A stretch of 64,000 nt of DNA from Mixophyes australis (taxonomy: Eukaryota > Chordata > Amphibia > Anura > Limnodynastidae). Within the stretch, counting starts at the first letter, position 1, and the number at the start of each line of letters is the position of its first letter. The stretch lies in the NCBI GenBank assembly GCA_036250195.1, contig JAVHZZ010000006.1, forward strand, positions 184,027,350 to 184,091,349, given 5' to 3'. Position numbers and translations under genes: made by a program. Below are positions 1 to 12,016 of this stretch, piece by piece. The notes under the pieces are model-generated. The model was not told the origin of the DNA. It did not search any database and was given only the letters and a program-made list of their open reading frames with translations.

Positions 1-430
1 TTGTGGTCTGGATCAATGTTCGTAAGAATACAGTCTAATTCACCAGGAACCAGTGAGATGAATAATGCTTCATTGTCACTGGTTTCTAGTGAACGGATAG
101 GCTGGTAACTAACAAGTGTTGCTGGGTAAACCCCGGTCTCGCCGGGATCGCTTGCAAGAGAGTGATGGAGTTATGTTGACAGACAGGGAGAATGTTGGTT
201 GTGGACTGAGGTCTGATGTCAGGGCTGGCAGCTCGGGTGCAAAAATCATAATCCAAACCCAGATCAAGTTAAGGTAAGACTGGTACAAAATGGAATAAGG
301 CTGAGGATCAGGGTCACAAGCAAATGAACATAGTTGAACAAGACAGGTTGTACACAGTAATTCAGTCAGAAAGTAGATAAGTTCAGGCATCTAAGGGTAT
401 AGAACCTGTTGCTCAGGTAGTGGACAAAAG
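1..430. repeat. LTR-like sequence fragment (uncertain)
   Basis: No gene is recognised here. The text is moderately GC-rich for this window and shares a short phrase (GTCAGGGCTGGCAGC, near 222) with the LTR of the chromovirus near 27.35 kb, where the same phrase occurs. This suggests part of a Ty3/gypsy LTR entering from the left edge. No TG/CA ends or target duplication could be placed. Confidence 0.25.
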
Positions 431-949
431 TCCAGCATAGTTTAAATAGAAGCACAGTGATGTCATGGCCGTACACTCGAAGGTGTGCACCTTTGACCCA
501 TGTTTTGCATAGCTAGCCAAAAATATAAATGACAGGTTATATTGGACATATATGCAGCATGATGGGAGAGTGGGATAGACTGGCGAGCAGGAGAGGTACA
601 TCTAAGATGGAATGATTGCAACAGCTGACATCCACACTCTAATAAATATTGGTTCAGCCCACAACATGTCTCCACTGTGTATATGTAACAGATGCACTTT
701 ACATGTATCCCACATAAAATCACTGGACTTGGTCATAATGCAATCTTAATAAACAATGCAGATATACGTCATTATACCTACCATACATGGCCTTACCACT
801 GGATCATAAATTAATATCCCACTCTATATATACATATGGCACGACATCCCCATTATGACATAACCAATGGACATTGTACAATTCTTTTGCATTTTAAATG
901 CCCATGTTTAATATAGTTAACTTGAGTAGCTTTGAGTATAAAACATATA

Positions 950-1237
950 GGGCCTGATGTTGAGATGAAAACATGTTGGGTATAATTTACGCTCATAAAA
1001 ATAGTGTATTTACGCCCATATACTGAGTCAGCCAATCATAAGCAGCTAGCTAGTCCTGGCGACTGGCATCATTACCACTATGTATTTACAGCAGCTCTCA
1101 AGCAGGTGCAAAAGATGCGGCTCCTGACAGGTGTATGTATGCGCCTCCGTGCTGGTCTGCCTCAGCCGCATGTGGATAAATACCCCCCTTACTATACTCA
1201 GTCTACGTTAGACCGCTCCAGGCTAAGCATCAGGCCC
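950..1237. mobile_element. MITE with GGGCCTGATG termini, 3-bp TSD (ATA)
   Basis: The element opens with GGGCCTGATG and closes with CATCAGGCCC. ATA lies directly outside both ends (947-949 and 1238-1240). A 3-bp target duplication with GGGCC ends resembles PIF/Harbinger-type MITEs, though the family is inferred. No transposase is present. Confidence 0.6.
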
Positions 1238-1240
1238 ATA

Positions 1241-2459
1241 GTGAGAATTGTGTCCAAAACTCAAAACTCTAAAAAATATACTGTGTGGTTGATAAATTCT
1301 TAAGCTTTAACTTGCAGTTGGTAACAAAGATGGGGCTATTATGAAATAAAGTTTACTGGAAATAACATTGATGGATCTGTTGGTTTTATCTATAGATAAA
1401 AGTAGTTGGAACTATCATTTGGTTTATTTACAAATATATTGGAAAGAGCTGTTTTCAGTATGGTTATTTGTAAGTGAAAAAGATTTGGTTGTAAATGGTT
1501 TGCGGCAGTGATGGAGTGTATGTGGTTCCCTTGTTCTGCTGGCTCTCATAAGCACAAATCTTATGTACCTAATTAAAATCCAGCTTTATCAGATGTAAAG
1601 AATATTTCTATAATGACAACCCAGGATACAAAATGTTTAGCTTTGCGATCTATTATCCCTCAGCTCTTTTTCCATTCTGATATGTTTCAGGGACAAATCC
1701 ACTTTACTGACCATATATCCAGCTCATTGGGACACGAACACTGGAAGTGGCTCCCCACCAGTGTTTTTATTTCTCGTGTATCCTGTCTATGTCAGTCTGA
1801 CTGTGTTTCCATGAACAACATACCAGAACTGGGACAATACAATGCTCTGTTTCTTCAAGGTACAAGATTTAAAAAAAAAACCAAAAAAACAATCTGTGCA
1901 AAATATGTACATTTTTGTATTACACAGTGGCAGAAATACAATATTATTACAGAATAGCGTAAAGGTAGAAAAGAGAATCTTGGGTACATTGACAAGTTAT
2001 TCTCTGCAAGCTAGTCTCATGCTTAAACACAATAAAACAAAAAAGTAACAAGAAATATAATAAAATGAAGGATAGTAATTGTCAGAAATGTTTATAGTAT
2101 AGTATGTAATAGTACAAGTAAAATATTTTACATCTTATGTCATTATTTGTGTAAGGCAATATGTCCTTGAATTTTGCATAACTGCTGTAAGCCTGCACTA
2201 TTAGCAGCTCATGGCTGGATTCTCAGACAACTTTGGCACAGTTTCACTGCCCAATCAGCTAGCCATGTCCTCTTATTCAGGACATTTTCATAGCCTTGGT
2301 TTCCTATAATGGAGTGGAATATAGCACATAATGCACATAATTCATCCCATCCACAGTCAAAACATTTTACCAAGTTTTTCCTACCACCTGTTAAAATACC
2401 ATTTTCCTCCTCCTTAGTTTAATCAATACAGAGTGGGTAATTTGATCTAATTCCCTTTG
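1241..2459. other. No recognisable gene; AT-rich downstream flank of CCR7
   Basis: Only short open frames without family resemblance are present. The longest lies at 1613-1957 on the plus strand and has low-complexity lysine runs. I see no RNA gene or repeat with definable ends. Confidence 0.5.
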
Positions 2460-2465
2460 TTTATT
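2460..2465 (-). terminator. CCR7: Candidate CCR7 polyadenylation signal (AATAAA on minus strand)
   Basis: TTTATT on the plus strand reads AATAAA on the minus strand, about 1.04 kb past the CCR7 stop codon. ATTAAA-type variants lie close by (near 2418). The 3' UTR would then occupy roughly 2450-3503. Position and motif are the only evidence. Confidence 0.25.
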
Positions 2466-3503
2466 TTCTTTGCTGATGAAAGAAAAAAAAAAGCTTAACC
2501 AACCTTAAGCAGAGAAAAACCCACCTCTCAATCACTGCCAACCCTAAGTGCAGACGTACAGTGCTTTATAATAAATATAGCCATGGACAAGGTGTTTTGG
2601 CATTCATTGTGAAAATACAAAATTCAACTTATCTGTCTCTCGTCTACATAGTATTACTGCATTCTGATTACAAAGCATAGAAAAGCAGGGACTCTGCTGC
2701 AGTTTGTGGTCAAGTGTACACCTGACAAAATTTCTTAGGCACAGTGAAAAATGAATGTGTTCCGTGTCGACCATGTCTCTCAATCTTTCCTGGATCCAAA
2801 GTAGCTGCCTCCTCTGTCTTCCTCTTGTCCTGGGTCTAACAGCCATAAAGTCCTGTGTGTTGTTATGTAAGGTCTACAGAGGGGAAGTACGTTTGTATGT
2901 CTAGGATTTATCTACATTCATTGTGGAATTTTCATGATTCTTTACAGTTCCTCTTTGCAACACTTTATATTTCATTTTAGTAGCTTATTCAAAAAAGTAT
3001 AAAAAACATCAAAACTTAAAGGGATTTCAACATGAATTTTGAACACAAGGTTTATACCAGTCAAACTTAAGCAAGAAATATACAGCTATCTTCTTTCAGT
3101 TCCAGTTTAGTAATATCAAGAGGCTGCTTGGGGAATTTGTCTTGTATAAAATAGCTTGATATTGAGATACAGAGGCACTGATAACAGTCAATGACGAATG
3201 TGACATATCACATATGAGTCAGAAAATTAGACTGTTTTTGAGTCCTTGACTATGACTTAATGTATATTTGCTAGGTTTACCATATACCTGTCAAGGCTTG
3301 CATAGCAAATTTCATGTTTTGTGAGCCATAAAAGTATTCCTTGGCCCATGTGCTGCATAGTTATTTACATTTGCTTCTTAGATTCCTTTTAACATTTGCA
3401 GAGAACATTTTCATTACAGGCCACTCACAATCCCTATATATGATTGTCCAGCATTATATACAGATTCAACTAAGAAAAATGTATGTTCATGGTTCAAAAG
3501 CAT

Positions 3504-4574
3504 TCAAGGAGAAAAGGTGGTGGTGGTCTCTGTGTCCATTGCAAAAGATCCTCTCTTGCTGGGTTTGGCTGTTGACCATTCAGTAAACTTCTCCTGGCTG
3601 AGGCAACCCAAATCCTTAAAGAATTTGCACAGGTCATTCCTGAACTTAACTCCAATGATAGCATAGAGGAATGGGTTGAAGCAACAACGGAAGCAAGCTA
3701 GACTGTAGGTTACATCCTCAGCAATATCTAAGTTCTTGCTGATATCACACACAGTGGTGTTTTGAAAGGTCCTCATTAACAGGACGCTGTTGTAAGGAAG
3801 TTGGAACATTACAAATACGATGACAATGGTGATGATGACTTTGATGGCTTTGTACTTCTCATAGTTACGTGCATGGAGCAATGTCCTGATTATCATGCTA
3901 TAGCAAAAGGACATGATGATTATGGGGAGCAGGAATCCAAAAAACATCTGGGAGATCCTGAGTCTTGCGTTAAGGCTCTCTAGATCAGCTGAAAATATGA
4001 CGCACGAGTCGATGCCATCTATTAATTGTACTCCACTAAAGACCAGCTCAGGAATAGACAAGAAGAAAGCAATGACCCAAATGCTAACACTGGAGAGTTT
4101 ACTGACCATCACAGTCTTGGACCTGTGACGATGAGCAGAAGGGGCCTGGACAATCGCAAAGTATCTCTCAATGCTCACACACATAAGCAGGAACATGCCA
4201 CTGAAGAAGCTCATTTTGTAGAGGCAGTATATGACTTTGCACATTCCATTACCAAAAGTCCAGTATTTGCTTATGCTGTATGCCCAGAAAGGCAGGGTAA
4301 AGAGGAAGACCACGTCCGCTATGGCCAAATTCAGCATGTAATAATCTGTCCCGGTTTTTAGTCTTTTGAAGTAGATGTATCTTAGCATAACTAAGCTGTT
4401 TCCTGCCAGTCCTATTAAACAAATGATTGTGTACATTACTGGTAGGAATGTGGAACGGAAGACCCGGACATCACTTTTTTGACACTGATGTAGATAAGCA
4501 TCATAATCCATTGTGGTGAAGTTAGAGTCCTCTTCTTCGGGTATATCGGTGACATTTTCCTGTCCATTGCATAA
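3504..4574 (-). CDS. CCR7: C-C chemokine receptor type 7, exon 3 (receptor body)
   Basis: This exon encodes residues 24-379 of a class A GPCR that in vertebrates senses CCL19/CCL21 and guides dendritic cells and lymphocytes. The family call rests on the KMSFFSGM and QLPYN segments, VKFRNDL-FKDLGCLSQE in helix 8, and the exact C-terminus ETTTTFSP shared with mammalian CCR7. Seven hydrophobic helices are visible. In spliced numbering the ERY motif (usually DRY) is at 159-161, NPFLY at 323-327, disulfide cysteines at 135/214 and 54/299, and N-glycosylation sites at NVT, NFT and NTT. DYDAY before Cys54 is a plausible tyrosine-sulfation site. The open frame extends upstream only to a TTG, so it has no ATG of its own; an AAACAG acceptor at 4575-4580 sets the exon start. 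The frame is intact with no stops, and the gene looks functional. Confidence 0.95.
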   Translation of the reverse strand, partial: LCNGQENVTDIPEEEDSNFTTMDYDAYLHQCQKSDVRVFRSTFLPVMYTIICLIGLAGNSLVMLRYIYFKRLKTGTDYYMLNLAIADVVFLFTLPFWAYSISKYWTFGNGMCKVIYCLYKMSFFSGMFLLMCVSIERYFAIVQAPSAHRHRSKTVMVSKLSSVSIWVIAFFLSIPELVFSGVQLIDGIDSCVIFSADLESLNARLRISQMFFGFLLPIIIMSFCYSMIIRTLLHARNYEKYKAIKVIITIVIVFVMFQLPYNSVLLMRTFQNTTVCDISKNLDIAEDVTYSLACFRCCFNPFLYAIIGVKFRNDLCKFFKDLGCLSQEKFTEWSTAKPSKRGSFAMDTETTTTFSP

Positions 4575-4712
4575 CTGTTTCAACGAAAATTAGAAATGTT
4601 AGACTTTATTTTTTTTATTCAACAGCTGCTAAAACATAAAATTTAATTGGTCTGTAACTGTGACAAGTAGTCCTGTGGACAATACTGTATATGTGGAGAG
4701 TATACCTGTGAG

Positions 4713-4879
4713 CAGGGCCGTAACTAGGGCTGTGCGACAGGGGCGACCACACAGGGTGCAACACTAAAGGGGGGGTGCAATTAAGGTATATTTTAGGTTA
4801 ATTTGGCTAAAATTGAGGGCTAGGGGGGCGGCATTTGTCTTTCTCGCCCCAGGCGCTAGAATTCTAAGTTACGGCTCTG
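4713..4879. mobile_element. hAT-type MITE, 8-bp TSD (CCTGTGAG/CCTGTGGG)
   Basis: The ends are CAGGGCCGTAACTAG and its near inverse CTAAGTTACGGCTCTG. The flanks at 4705-4712 and 4880-4887 match at 7 of 8 positions. CAG/CTG termini plus an 8-bp duplication are the hAT signature. It sits in CCR7 intron 2, about 140 bp upstream of exon 3. Confidence 0.75.
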
Positions 4880-4887
4880 CCTGTGGG

Positions 4888-7477
4888 ATTTCTAGCGCTG
4901 TACACTTGGACTTGTAATATTAGGAAAGCTCTGTATTTATAGACAAAACACTTGTCAGGCTTGGAAAGCAGGGTGCATTTAAAATAATATACCTGCGATA
5001 TTTGGGAAGTTATTAGCAAACGATGAAGATATCGCTACACATGAAGACAACTCAATTGGAGAAATGTTTAACTGCAGCTACCAAATCTTGGCTAGCACTT
5101 ATTGTATGAGCCAACCATGGACCTAGAAACCTATGCAGAGCGGGGTTAGGCAGGCTGCGCCAGTGCTTTCATTTATGTGACGTTGTGTCGGACAAGCTGA
5201 TGTACTGTTTGTGCTTTCTTCAGTATATAATAAGTGAAGAGCCAACATTTGCACATGTTAAAATGTTAATTTGCTTTGCACATATTTGCTTTTCTCTAAA
5301 TATGGCATATGATAACTTCTCTCCTAAGCCACATCCTGTTTTACCTGGAGTGAAAGGACAGGAAGCCACAGATTCATATTGAGAATTACAAGACTTATTT
5401 GCCTCAACAGGTGCAACCACGCTAAGACTTTGCTGTTCACACGATCAAAATTCTAAACTCAAGACCAGAGACAATGGGAGTGATTCATTAAGCTGTCATG
5501 GGTGGTTTTTATTCCGTGCCTTTTGTTATTCTTACTTTAGACAGCAAAATGTCATAGCAAGTAATGAATAATCTAACTGTAAGTCTTTAGCAGAGAGGTT
5601 CATGGATCTGATTCGCTATCCTTAGGGTCAGGCAAATGTAGTCGTCTTTCTATGCCTGGCCCCCACCGTCAACTTATAAACCCAACGGCATGATGCCGTT
5701 GATGCCATCAGGTTTGAAGTAGTTAGCTCAAGCTGCTGATGGTGGCCAGATCATGCAACTGTGGGAGCTGGGCTTAAAGAGAGGTCTGGATATACACAGT
5801 CTCCTGAAGATAGAGATTTGGATCCATAAGGTACTCATTAGATGAACTCTACTAGAGTTCATATAGACACTTTCAGCCCCATGTATGTGAAGCCCTACAC
5901 TTGGAGAACCAAGAGTCAATTTTAAGGTCCCTGAAAAATATTGTGTTGTCCATCACTCTTCTAGGATTTGTGGTTGAATTATTCATAATCAGCCACAATA
6001 ATCTGGTGCACACAGGGAATGGGATTTATATGCAGCTGTTTTAAAATGTTTAAAAAATGGCCAGCACTCGGAAAAGGAATGTTACTGATATTTAATCATT
6101 ACTGGATATCCAAGCAAGCTGTATTATTTACTAACATTTTATCATAGAACTATTTACTGTATGTAGATATATAGATATATTAACCTTGCTGAGAAGAATA
6201 TATGTCTGATACTCCTTTCCCTGGATTAACTAATCTCCAATTTGCTGAGCGGAGGATGGACTAACAATGAACATCCAGGATGGTAGCTATCTATCCAGCA
6301 ACACAGATGAGTTGTTTTAATAATTTGTATTACATTTTCCAAGGCTCGTGTTAATAAATATTATTAAGTTATACTACACTATAAGTTTCTCCCATAGTTT
6401 CTGTCTGGGATACCTTGGAGGAGGAAGACTACTAAGCTTTATGAATTCTTATATTTGGAATACATTATGGACTTGATTCATGTCCCTTTGAGTGAAATAG
6501 ATCTATGCATGCTCAGAAACTAACATTACGCTAATGAATACAACTGCGTGCAATTCATGTCCAATCGCGAATGACGCTTACTACTACCTATGACATGAAG
6601 GACGGAACAGGGGTGGACGGACATAGGCAATGTATAGTAAGGGCGTGCCGAGGTGTACTGCACAGTATTTGGTTGAAAAAGTACAAGTATGCGTGCCACT
6701 AGCTAGCACAGAACAGATGTATACAAGTAAGATAGGCTATAGACACGAATTGTATGTACAGTATGCATTACGAACATCTTGATTTATGTATTAATGTAAA
6801 ATAAAAAATTATACATTTTTTTGTTAATGATTATACTGTTTTGAGTTGTTCTTTTATTTTATGATATATATTTTTTATATGCGTTGTGATGTGCACGATT
6901 AAATTAGGCCATATATGTTTTATATAATTTGTGAAGACCAAGGAGACTTCTGTAGTCTTTAAAAAGTAAAAAATATTGTGTGAATTTGACCACTTTGGAA
7001 ATTACATCATAGTTTAACAGTTAAACAACAATAATAATAACAGTATATGTAACTAGTTTAGTTTTCTTCTAAGAACCATTCAACAAAGGAGCGGAATTGT
7101 TTTAGGACCTGTGAGGTTAAGATGTTGTATAAACTGGGCGTTGTCTCAGGTACAGTTACAGTTGCAGAGATAGTTCTACTACACAGGGGGCTGCGTGGGC
7201 GGAATGTTTATTTTGGATACTGTCTTTATAGTAGAGCTCTTTGTATCAAAGGCAGCAGATTCACAGATAGCAAGTCAGAGAAAGACGTTATAAAGAAGTG
7301 GTTGAGAGAAATAGATTGAAAGTAAAGGGAGTGGTCGCACGTTTGGCAGAGAAGCGTGGTTATGCTACAGCAACCTGAGCGTTGCAGCACATAGCCCCCA
7401 AATAGAGCAATGTGGCTACTTATAGATGTTATCTTATAGATTCCCATGAGTGTTTGTCATGATCTCCAAATACTCAC
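4888..7477. other. CCR7 intron 2, mostly unremarkable AT-rich DNA
   Basis: This is the bulk of the roughly 2.9-kb intron between exons 3 and 2. I see no coding exon. A stretch near 6470-6790 (GACTTGATTCATG and repeated GC-containing words in AT-rich DNA) looks like an old MITE with no clear ends. A pure-AT tract lies at about 6800-6930. Confidence 0.5.
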
Positions 7478-7524
7478 CTGCACAATAGCAAGGACAAGAA
7501 CGTACTGAGTGATATGCACCATAT
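7478..7524 (-). CDS. CCR7: CCR7 exon 2 (47 nt), signal-peptide core
   Basis: On the minus strand a pyrimidine-rich TTTCTACTTTCCAG acceptor ends at 7525 and a consensus donor CAG|GTGAGT follows 7478. Between them are two bases completing a codon from exon 1, then 15 codons reading MVHITQYVLVLAIVQ. This hydrophobic run aligns in place and character with the cleaved signal peptide of human CCR7 (MKSVLVVALLVIFQ). The last codon joins exon 3 in phase 0, giving VQ|LCNGQ where human has FQVCLCQ. A cleaved signal peptide is unusual for a chemokine receptor and characteristic of CCR7. Confidence 0.87.
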
Positions 7525-7967
7525 CTGGAAAGTAGAAAAAGGAAACAGTCAGTTTATGTTTTTCTTGTAGATACAGCATTGTACAGACGCATTTAATCTA
7601 TTTAAATGTGATTTTATCATGAAGAAAAGTATATTCATATTTTCAAACATAAAATATGGGTTTGTGTCTCCAGCACAGTGAACCTCAGTCCTAGATGGAT
7701 GGTACAGGATGTCCTTTTTGAGATTTATTAAAAAACTGTACAATTATTACCATGTTTGCAATATTTGTCATTATAATAATAAAACATTTTTTCATTGAAT
7801 ATCTTCTGCTATTGCCAAGCTGAGATGGTGATAACAGTAGAAGGATCGCGGTGGTATTTGTTAACCACTTGTCGCATTAGTCAGTGTGCTCTGATTCTGT
7901 AGGGACTTCACTATATCTGTCACTGTCATCATTACACTGTGATTTTATAGGTGCTAAACAGATATCA

Positions 7968-8233
7968 CAGTGGTGGATCCAGGGGGGGAGGGCAGGAAAT
8001 TGGGGCAATCGCCTCCCCCTAGCAAATGCAGGCACCGCACACTCTATTCTTGTCCCCGTCGGCTGAGAAGCAGACAGAGGTCCTGCCCGGTCCATCTGAT
8101 TGTGGTTTAAACACAATCAGAGCGGACAGACAGCATCATCTGTCTGGTGTCTGCTGACAGGGACATGTACATATTGCGAGGCTGACAGAGAAAGAAGGGC
8201 CCCACCCCTAAAAAAAATCTAGGTCCACCACTG
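7968..8233. mobile_element. hAT-like MITE (CAGTGGTGGATCCAG ends)
   Basis: CAGTGGTGGATCCAGG at the left mirrors ATCTAGGTCCACCACTG at the right. The terminal style matches hAT MITEs elsewhere in this intron. The 8-bp flanks do not agree clearly, so the duplication is lost or the end is misplaced. Confidence 0.55.
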
Positions 8234-8273
8234 AGTAAGCATGTAACTCACACACTGATCTCATTTTATTTTT

Positions 8274-8900
8274 AACTTGTATTATTATTGTTTATTTATA
8301 TAGCACCAATAATGTACAGTGAATAGATAGTCATTCACGTCGCTCCTTGTCCCATTGGAGTTTACAATCTAAATTCGCTACCACACTCCCACACAGACTA
8401 CGATACAGTTTGTTAACAGTTGTTTTTGGACTGTGGGAGGAAACCGTAGGGAACATTCAAACTCCACAGAGATGGGTCTCTGGTTGGAATCGAACTCATG
8501 AACCCAGCACTGTGAGGCAGCAGAGCCGGAGTAACGTAATGGGCTTTCTGGGCTATAGCCCGGAGTCTTGTGCAGCTGGGGTACCAAAACAACGATTTTT
8601 ACTTAATAATGTTGGCGATGGGATCGGAGGTGGCCCCGCCCCCGACTGTCAATGCCATTTACTCCCATTGATTTTTGCTCGGCAGGCACAGCTAACAGCA
8701 AATCTGATGCTGTTAGCTGACCTGCTGTCTGTCTGAGGGGGGAGACCATACCTGGGGGGGTGAAATGGCTGCAGGGGGGGCGGGGCCTTTACAAATTACT
8801 GGGCGCCTCACAGTACTCTTAGCCATAGGGCCTACATTGTCTTAATCCGGCCCTGTGAGGTAGCAATGCTAATGACTGTGCAACTGTGCTGCCATAGCAA
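8274..8900. repeat. Interspersed repeat interrupted by a hAT MITE
   Basis: The block starts with TATTATTATTG and TTTATATAGCACC, runs through TTTACAATCTAA and CAAACTCCACAGAG, and ends with an ATGACTGTGCAACTGTGCTGCC-like tail (shown in parts). It is a common amphibian and fish dispersed repeat; I do not know its family name. It is split by the element at 8521-8855. Related pieces lie at about 9720-10100 and 26690-26830. Confidence 0.5.
8521..8855. mobile_element. hAT-type MITE nested in older repeat, 8-bp TSD
   Basis: The ends CAGAGCCGGAGTAA and TTAATCCGGCCCTG are inverted. The flanks TGAGGCAG (8513-8520) and TGAGGTAG (8856-8863) match at 7 of 8 positions. Removing the element rejoins the host repeat text (GTGAGG-CAG/TAG-CAATGCT). 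It must be younger than the repeat it interrupts. Confidence 0.75.
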
Positions 8901-8917
8901 CTGTTATCAATATATCC

Positions 8918-9195
8918 TCATACCTCCCAACTGTTCCGATTTAGGTGGGACAGTCCCAATTTGAAGGGACTGTCCCACCATTCCAGGAAAGAAGCATGCC
9001 AGCCCACTATGTAACATGGCCATGCACTTATGTGTCATGGCCACGACCACTCCATCAACCATTTTGTGGTGATGTCTGCACTTCCAAGTCCTAAGTAGAA
9101 TGTTGAGTGGTATGCATTTCCCCTTTTGAATGTATTTTTCATTTTTAAGCAAGCTAACATTTTATTGTTGCCCCTTCAAATGAATATAATCTCCC
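8918..9195. repeat. Dispersed 'CCTCCCAAC' repeat fragment
   Basis: ATACCTCCCAACTGTTCCGA is followed by an internal palindrome (GGGACAGTCCC ... GGGACTGTCCC). Related starts (ATACCTCCCAAC, ATACCTGCCAGC) occur near 19951 and 33731, so it is a dispersed repeat of unknown class. Confidence 0.4.
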
Positions 9196-9870
9196 ATTGT
9201 GGCCCCCAGAACAAAGAGGATTGCTCCTCACTACTATAGATCTATTGAGTTGTATGCCGTACCATGTGTGCTGCCTTCTCAACAGCAATGTGACAATGTC
9301 AGGACTGCAAGAGAATGGAGTCTGTATCATTTTCTCACATCCTGTCAGTACATTGTATTTTAGTGCAGTCTATATGTGCACATCAACTGTTTTGTGACTT
9401 GTATAATTTCACTAAACAGAAAACAATGGGATGCACTCATACCTAAAAACCTAGTAATCTGACCTTAACCCTACTTTACCACTTTCTGTTTCAAAAAGTC
9501 ACTTTTTCCACGAACCAAACCACTCTCGGTCACGATTTAGAAAATACAACTGAAAAACAAAGCTTTTTTTCCCCATGAACTGCGTTCTCTAGAAGATAAG
9601 TCATTTTAAAAAGTCCCTTTCAGCTAATGTCAGTTGATTCACACTGACCTATTACAATGAATATTTGTTTAACTCTATCACTACCAGTAGGGATAGTAAT
9701 AATTAAATAAGTTAATTATAATTTTATTCTTTATATAGCTCCTTTTTCCCAAATAGGATTCAAAGCATTTTACATATTTTTAAGGTGAGGCAGACATTTT
9801 GTGTATGCTCAGATTTTGTCCTATGTAATCATTCACATCAGTACTTGCCTTATTGAAGCTTACAGTCTGA

Positions 9871-10036
9871 GGGGTAGATGTATAAAAACATATAAAAAGG
9901 AAATGTGGAGCTGTTGCCCATAGCAACCAATCAGATTCTAGCTAACATTTTCTAGAATGTACTAGATAAATGATAGCTAGAATCTGATTTGTTGCTATGG
10001 GCAACAGCTCCACATTTCCTGTTTAGAGGGTACCCC
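9871..10036. mobile_element. Foldback MITE, 'GCAACCAATCAGATTCTAGC' family, copy 1
   Basis: Two arms containing TTGCCCATAGCAACCAATCA and its inverse flank a short loop. Copies 2 and 3 are at 33958 and 35566. Here it sits inside a second copy of the interspersed repeat that occurs at 8274 (host text about 9720-9870 and 10037-10100). Confidence 0.7.
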
Positions 10037-10846
10037 TAATCCCCTACCACACAGCAGTGACACAATGCATGAAACACTGTGCAACAAGTAATATTAACTG
10101 TGTATATGAAACCTTTATTATAGCTAGTATATTTACAGATTGTATATTTTATTTGACAGCTTTGTATAGAAAACCTACTTACTGTATAATAATATATAAA
10201 TAGGAACATGGTCCTCTACAAATTTGCATGAATACTATGGTAGCAATATTAATTGCCAAGCTGGAACAAAATTAAATATACAAATGTCCAAATTTGGCCA
10301 CACAGCTCTAATGCTGTCTTTCAGTCATTTTACACTTTGTAAACTGCCTCCTCTAATAGGAGTAGCTGAGCAGATTGGTATATCTATATCTAGATACATC
10401 TTGCTGAATACAAACTAGGTGCACTCATGTGCCTCATATCGTCCCTACATACAAAAAACAGATGTCAGTGTTGCAGGGCAAGTTGAGTTTCAGGGGGTGG
10501 AGAGTGCACATTTATGGGGCTTTACTGCTTCCTGGTTTTAAGTGGTACGCTGAGGTACTGAACAACGAGCATTGTCCGATATTTTTTTTTTTTTTGCGTG
10601 CATTGACACCAATGCAATAAAAAAAAAATATGCAAATGTACAAATGTGACATATTAAATGAAACATTCCCAATTTCCCCTGGCTCTCATGAGTTATTTAA
10701 GATATAAATGAAGCTCAAACAAGCAACAATTTTGGAAATGTTTTGTTGCCACGTGCATTTCCATCCTGAAGCGCAATATCACAATTAGTATTGCTTGAAG
10801 GCACTTTCCAAACAGAGAAGTGGGTGCTCTCCTATGTACGCACTAT

Positions 10847-11270
10847 GGACCTCATTTAGAGTCGTATGCAAAGTCCGTTTTAGGCGCATCCAACAAAAAA
10901 ACACTACCACACATGTGCGGAAAGCACCAAATCCGCCTGCATCTTGGACGCAATTAACACTTGCGACAGCTTGCGACTCACTACGAGAGAATTGGAGGAA
11001 CGCAGAATTGTGAAGGCGTGACCATGTAAATACATCCTAGTCGCAGTGAGGCGCAGACGCAACACACGTGAAAACAGGGCTAAAGCTGTGCGGCAGAAAT
11101 TAGGTGGTGCAAGAGTTAGCTAGCTGCAGGAACTGCTCGCAGCTCGGTAGGGTATTAAGAGTGGGACACAACTGGGGTTGCTTGCCACTCATAATACCCT
11201 ACCAAGCTGCGGCACACTCCCACTCCTACACTTCTTAAACGGACTTTGCGTCTGACTCTAAATGAGGTCC
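10847..11270. mobile_element. MITE with GGACCTCATTTAGAGTC ends, 3-bp TSD (TAT)
   Basis: The left end reads GGACCTCATTTAGAGTCG and the right end GACTCTAAATGAGGTCC, with longer inverted similarity inward (GCAAAGTCCGTTT / AAACGGACTTTGC). TAT flanks both ends (10844-10846, 11271-11273). The type is PIF/Harbinger-like by TSD length; no coding capacity is seen. Confidence 0.7.
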
Positions 11271-11417
11271 TATGTGCATAGAGACGCAAAATTAAATGCT
11301 CTGCCCATCTGCATATGCTGCACTTCGTAAATGAGCCTTACTTAAAGCAAATGAGGTAACGGTTGCTATGGCTACTGCTCTGTTGTAGATTGTCAGTAAA
11401 TATCCCTCAATTTGATG

Positions 11418-11641
11418 CAGGGGTTTTTCTAGATTTTAATTTAGGGGGGAAGGCTAGTCCCTACAGCCTTTTTTGCATCTGTCAGAAGAGTATGAGCAGG
11501 TCCGTGTCAGCAGACAGGCAGGCAGAGTAATGCAAGCGGCCGTTTAGATTGTGTTTAACACTCAATCAGAGATGGGGGGCGGGGGGCTCTATTGTCACGA
11601 TCGCCCCTCCCCCACACCCCACCACCCTGGATCCGCCACTG
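11418..11641. mobile_element. hAT-type MITE, 8-bp TSD (ATTTGATG/GTTTGATG)
   Basis: It begins CAGGGGTTTTTCTAGA and ends CCTGGATCCGCCACTG. The flanks at 11410-11417 and 11642-11649 match at 7 of 8 positions. The end sequence resembles the element at 7968-8233, so the two may be one family. Confidence 0.65.
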
Positions 11642-11742
11642 GTTTGATGTAGGATTTTACCTGTTGTGACAGAATGGGTGAAAGAATAGTATGAGCATCA
11701 GTAGCTGCTTATAAAGGCAGCAGCTTTTCCAATGGTATTAAC

Positions 11743-12016
11743 CAGTGGCGCATGCAGGGGGGGTTTCTGAGTCTCTAGAAACCCCCCCTGCGCTAACTAA
11801 GTGGCCACTGTCCTATTCAGCAGCCGCGGTGCTGTCAAAGAAGCGTCCGCGGCGGTGCTGTACAGCACCGCCGCAGACGCTTCTTAGACAGCGCCGCGGC
11901 TGCTGTATAGGACAGCGCTGGCGAAACGGAGCTGCAGCAGCTCTCTCTCAGGTTTTTTGGGGTTTTTTTGGGTCGGCGGGGGGAAACCCCCCCCGACAAT
12001 CCTCCGTGCGCCGCTG
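11743..12016. mobile_element. CAGTGGCGC MITE, copy A, 5-bp TSD (TTAAC)
   Basis: The termini are CAGTGGCGCATGCAGG and GTGCGCCGCTG. TTAAC is repeated exactly outside both ends (11738-11742, 12017-12021). The interior holds a GC-rich hairpin around 11820-11910 (CAGCAGCCGCGG ... CCGCGGCTGCTG). Copy B at 32432 has a different exact 5-bp duplication, which excludes chance and points to a hAT-like family making 5-bp duplications. Confidence 0.75.

Noticed and set aside
1613..1957. 114-codon plus-strand frame
   Set aside because: Low-complexity Lys/Thr run and no recognisable motif; it lies downstream of CCR7 on the opposite strand.
4575..4583. Extending the CCR7 receptor exon to a TTG start at 4583
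   Set aside because: TTG is not a plausible start here. The bases form the splice acceptor, and the true start is in upstream exon 1.
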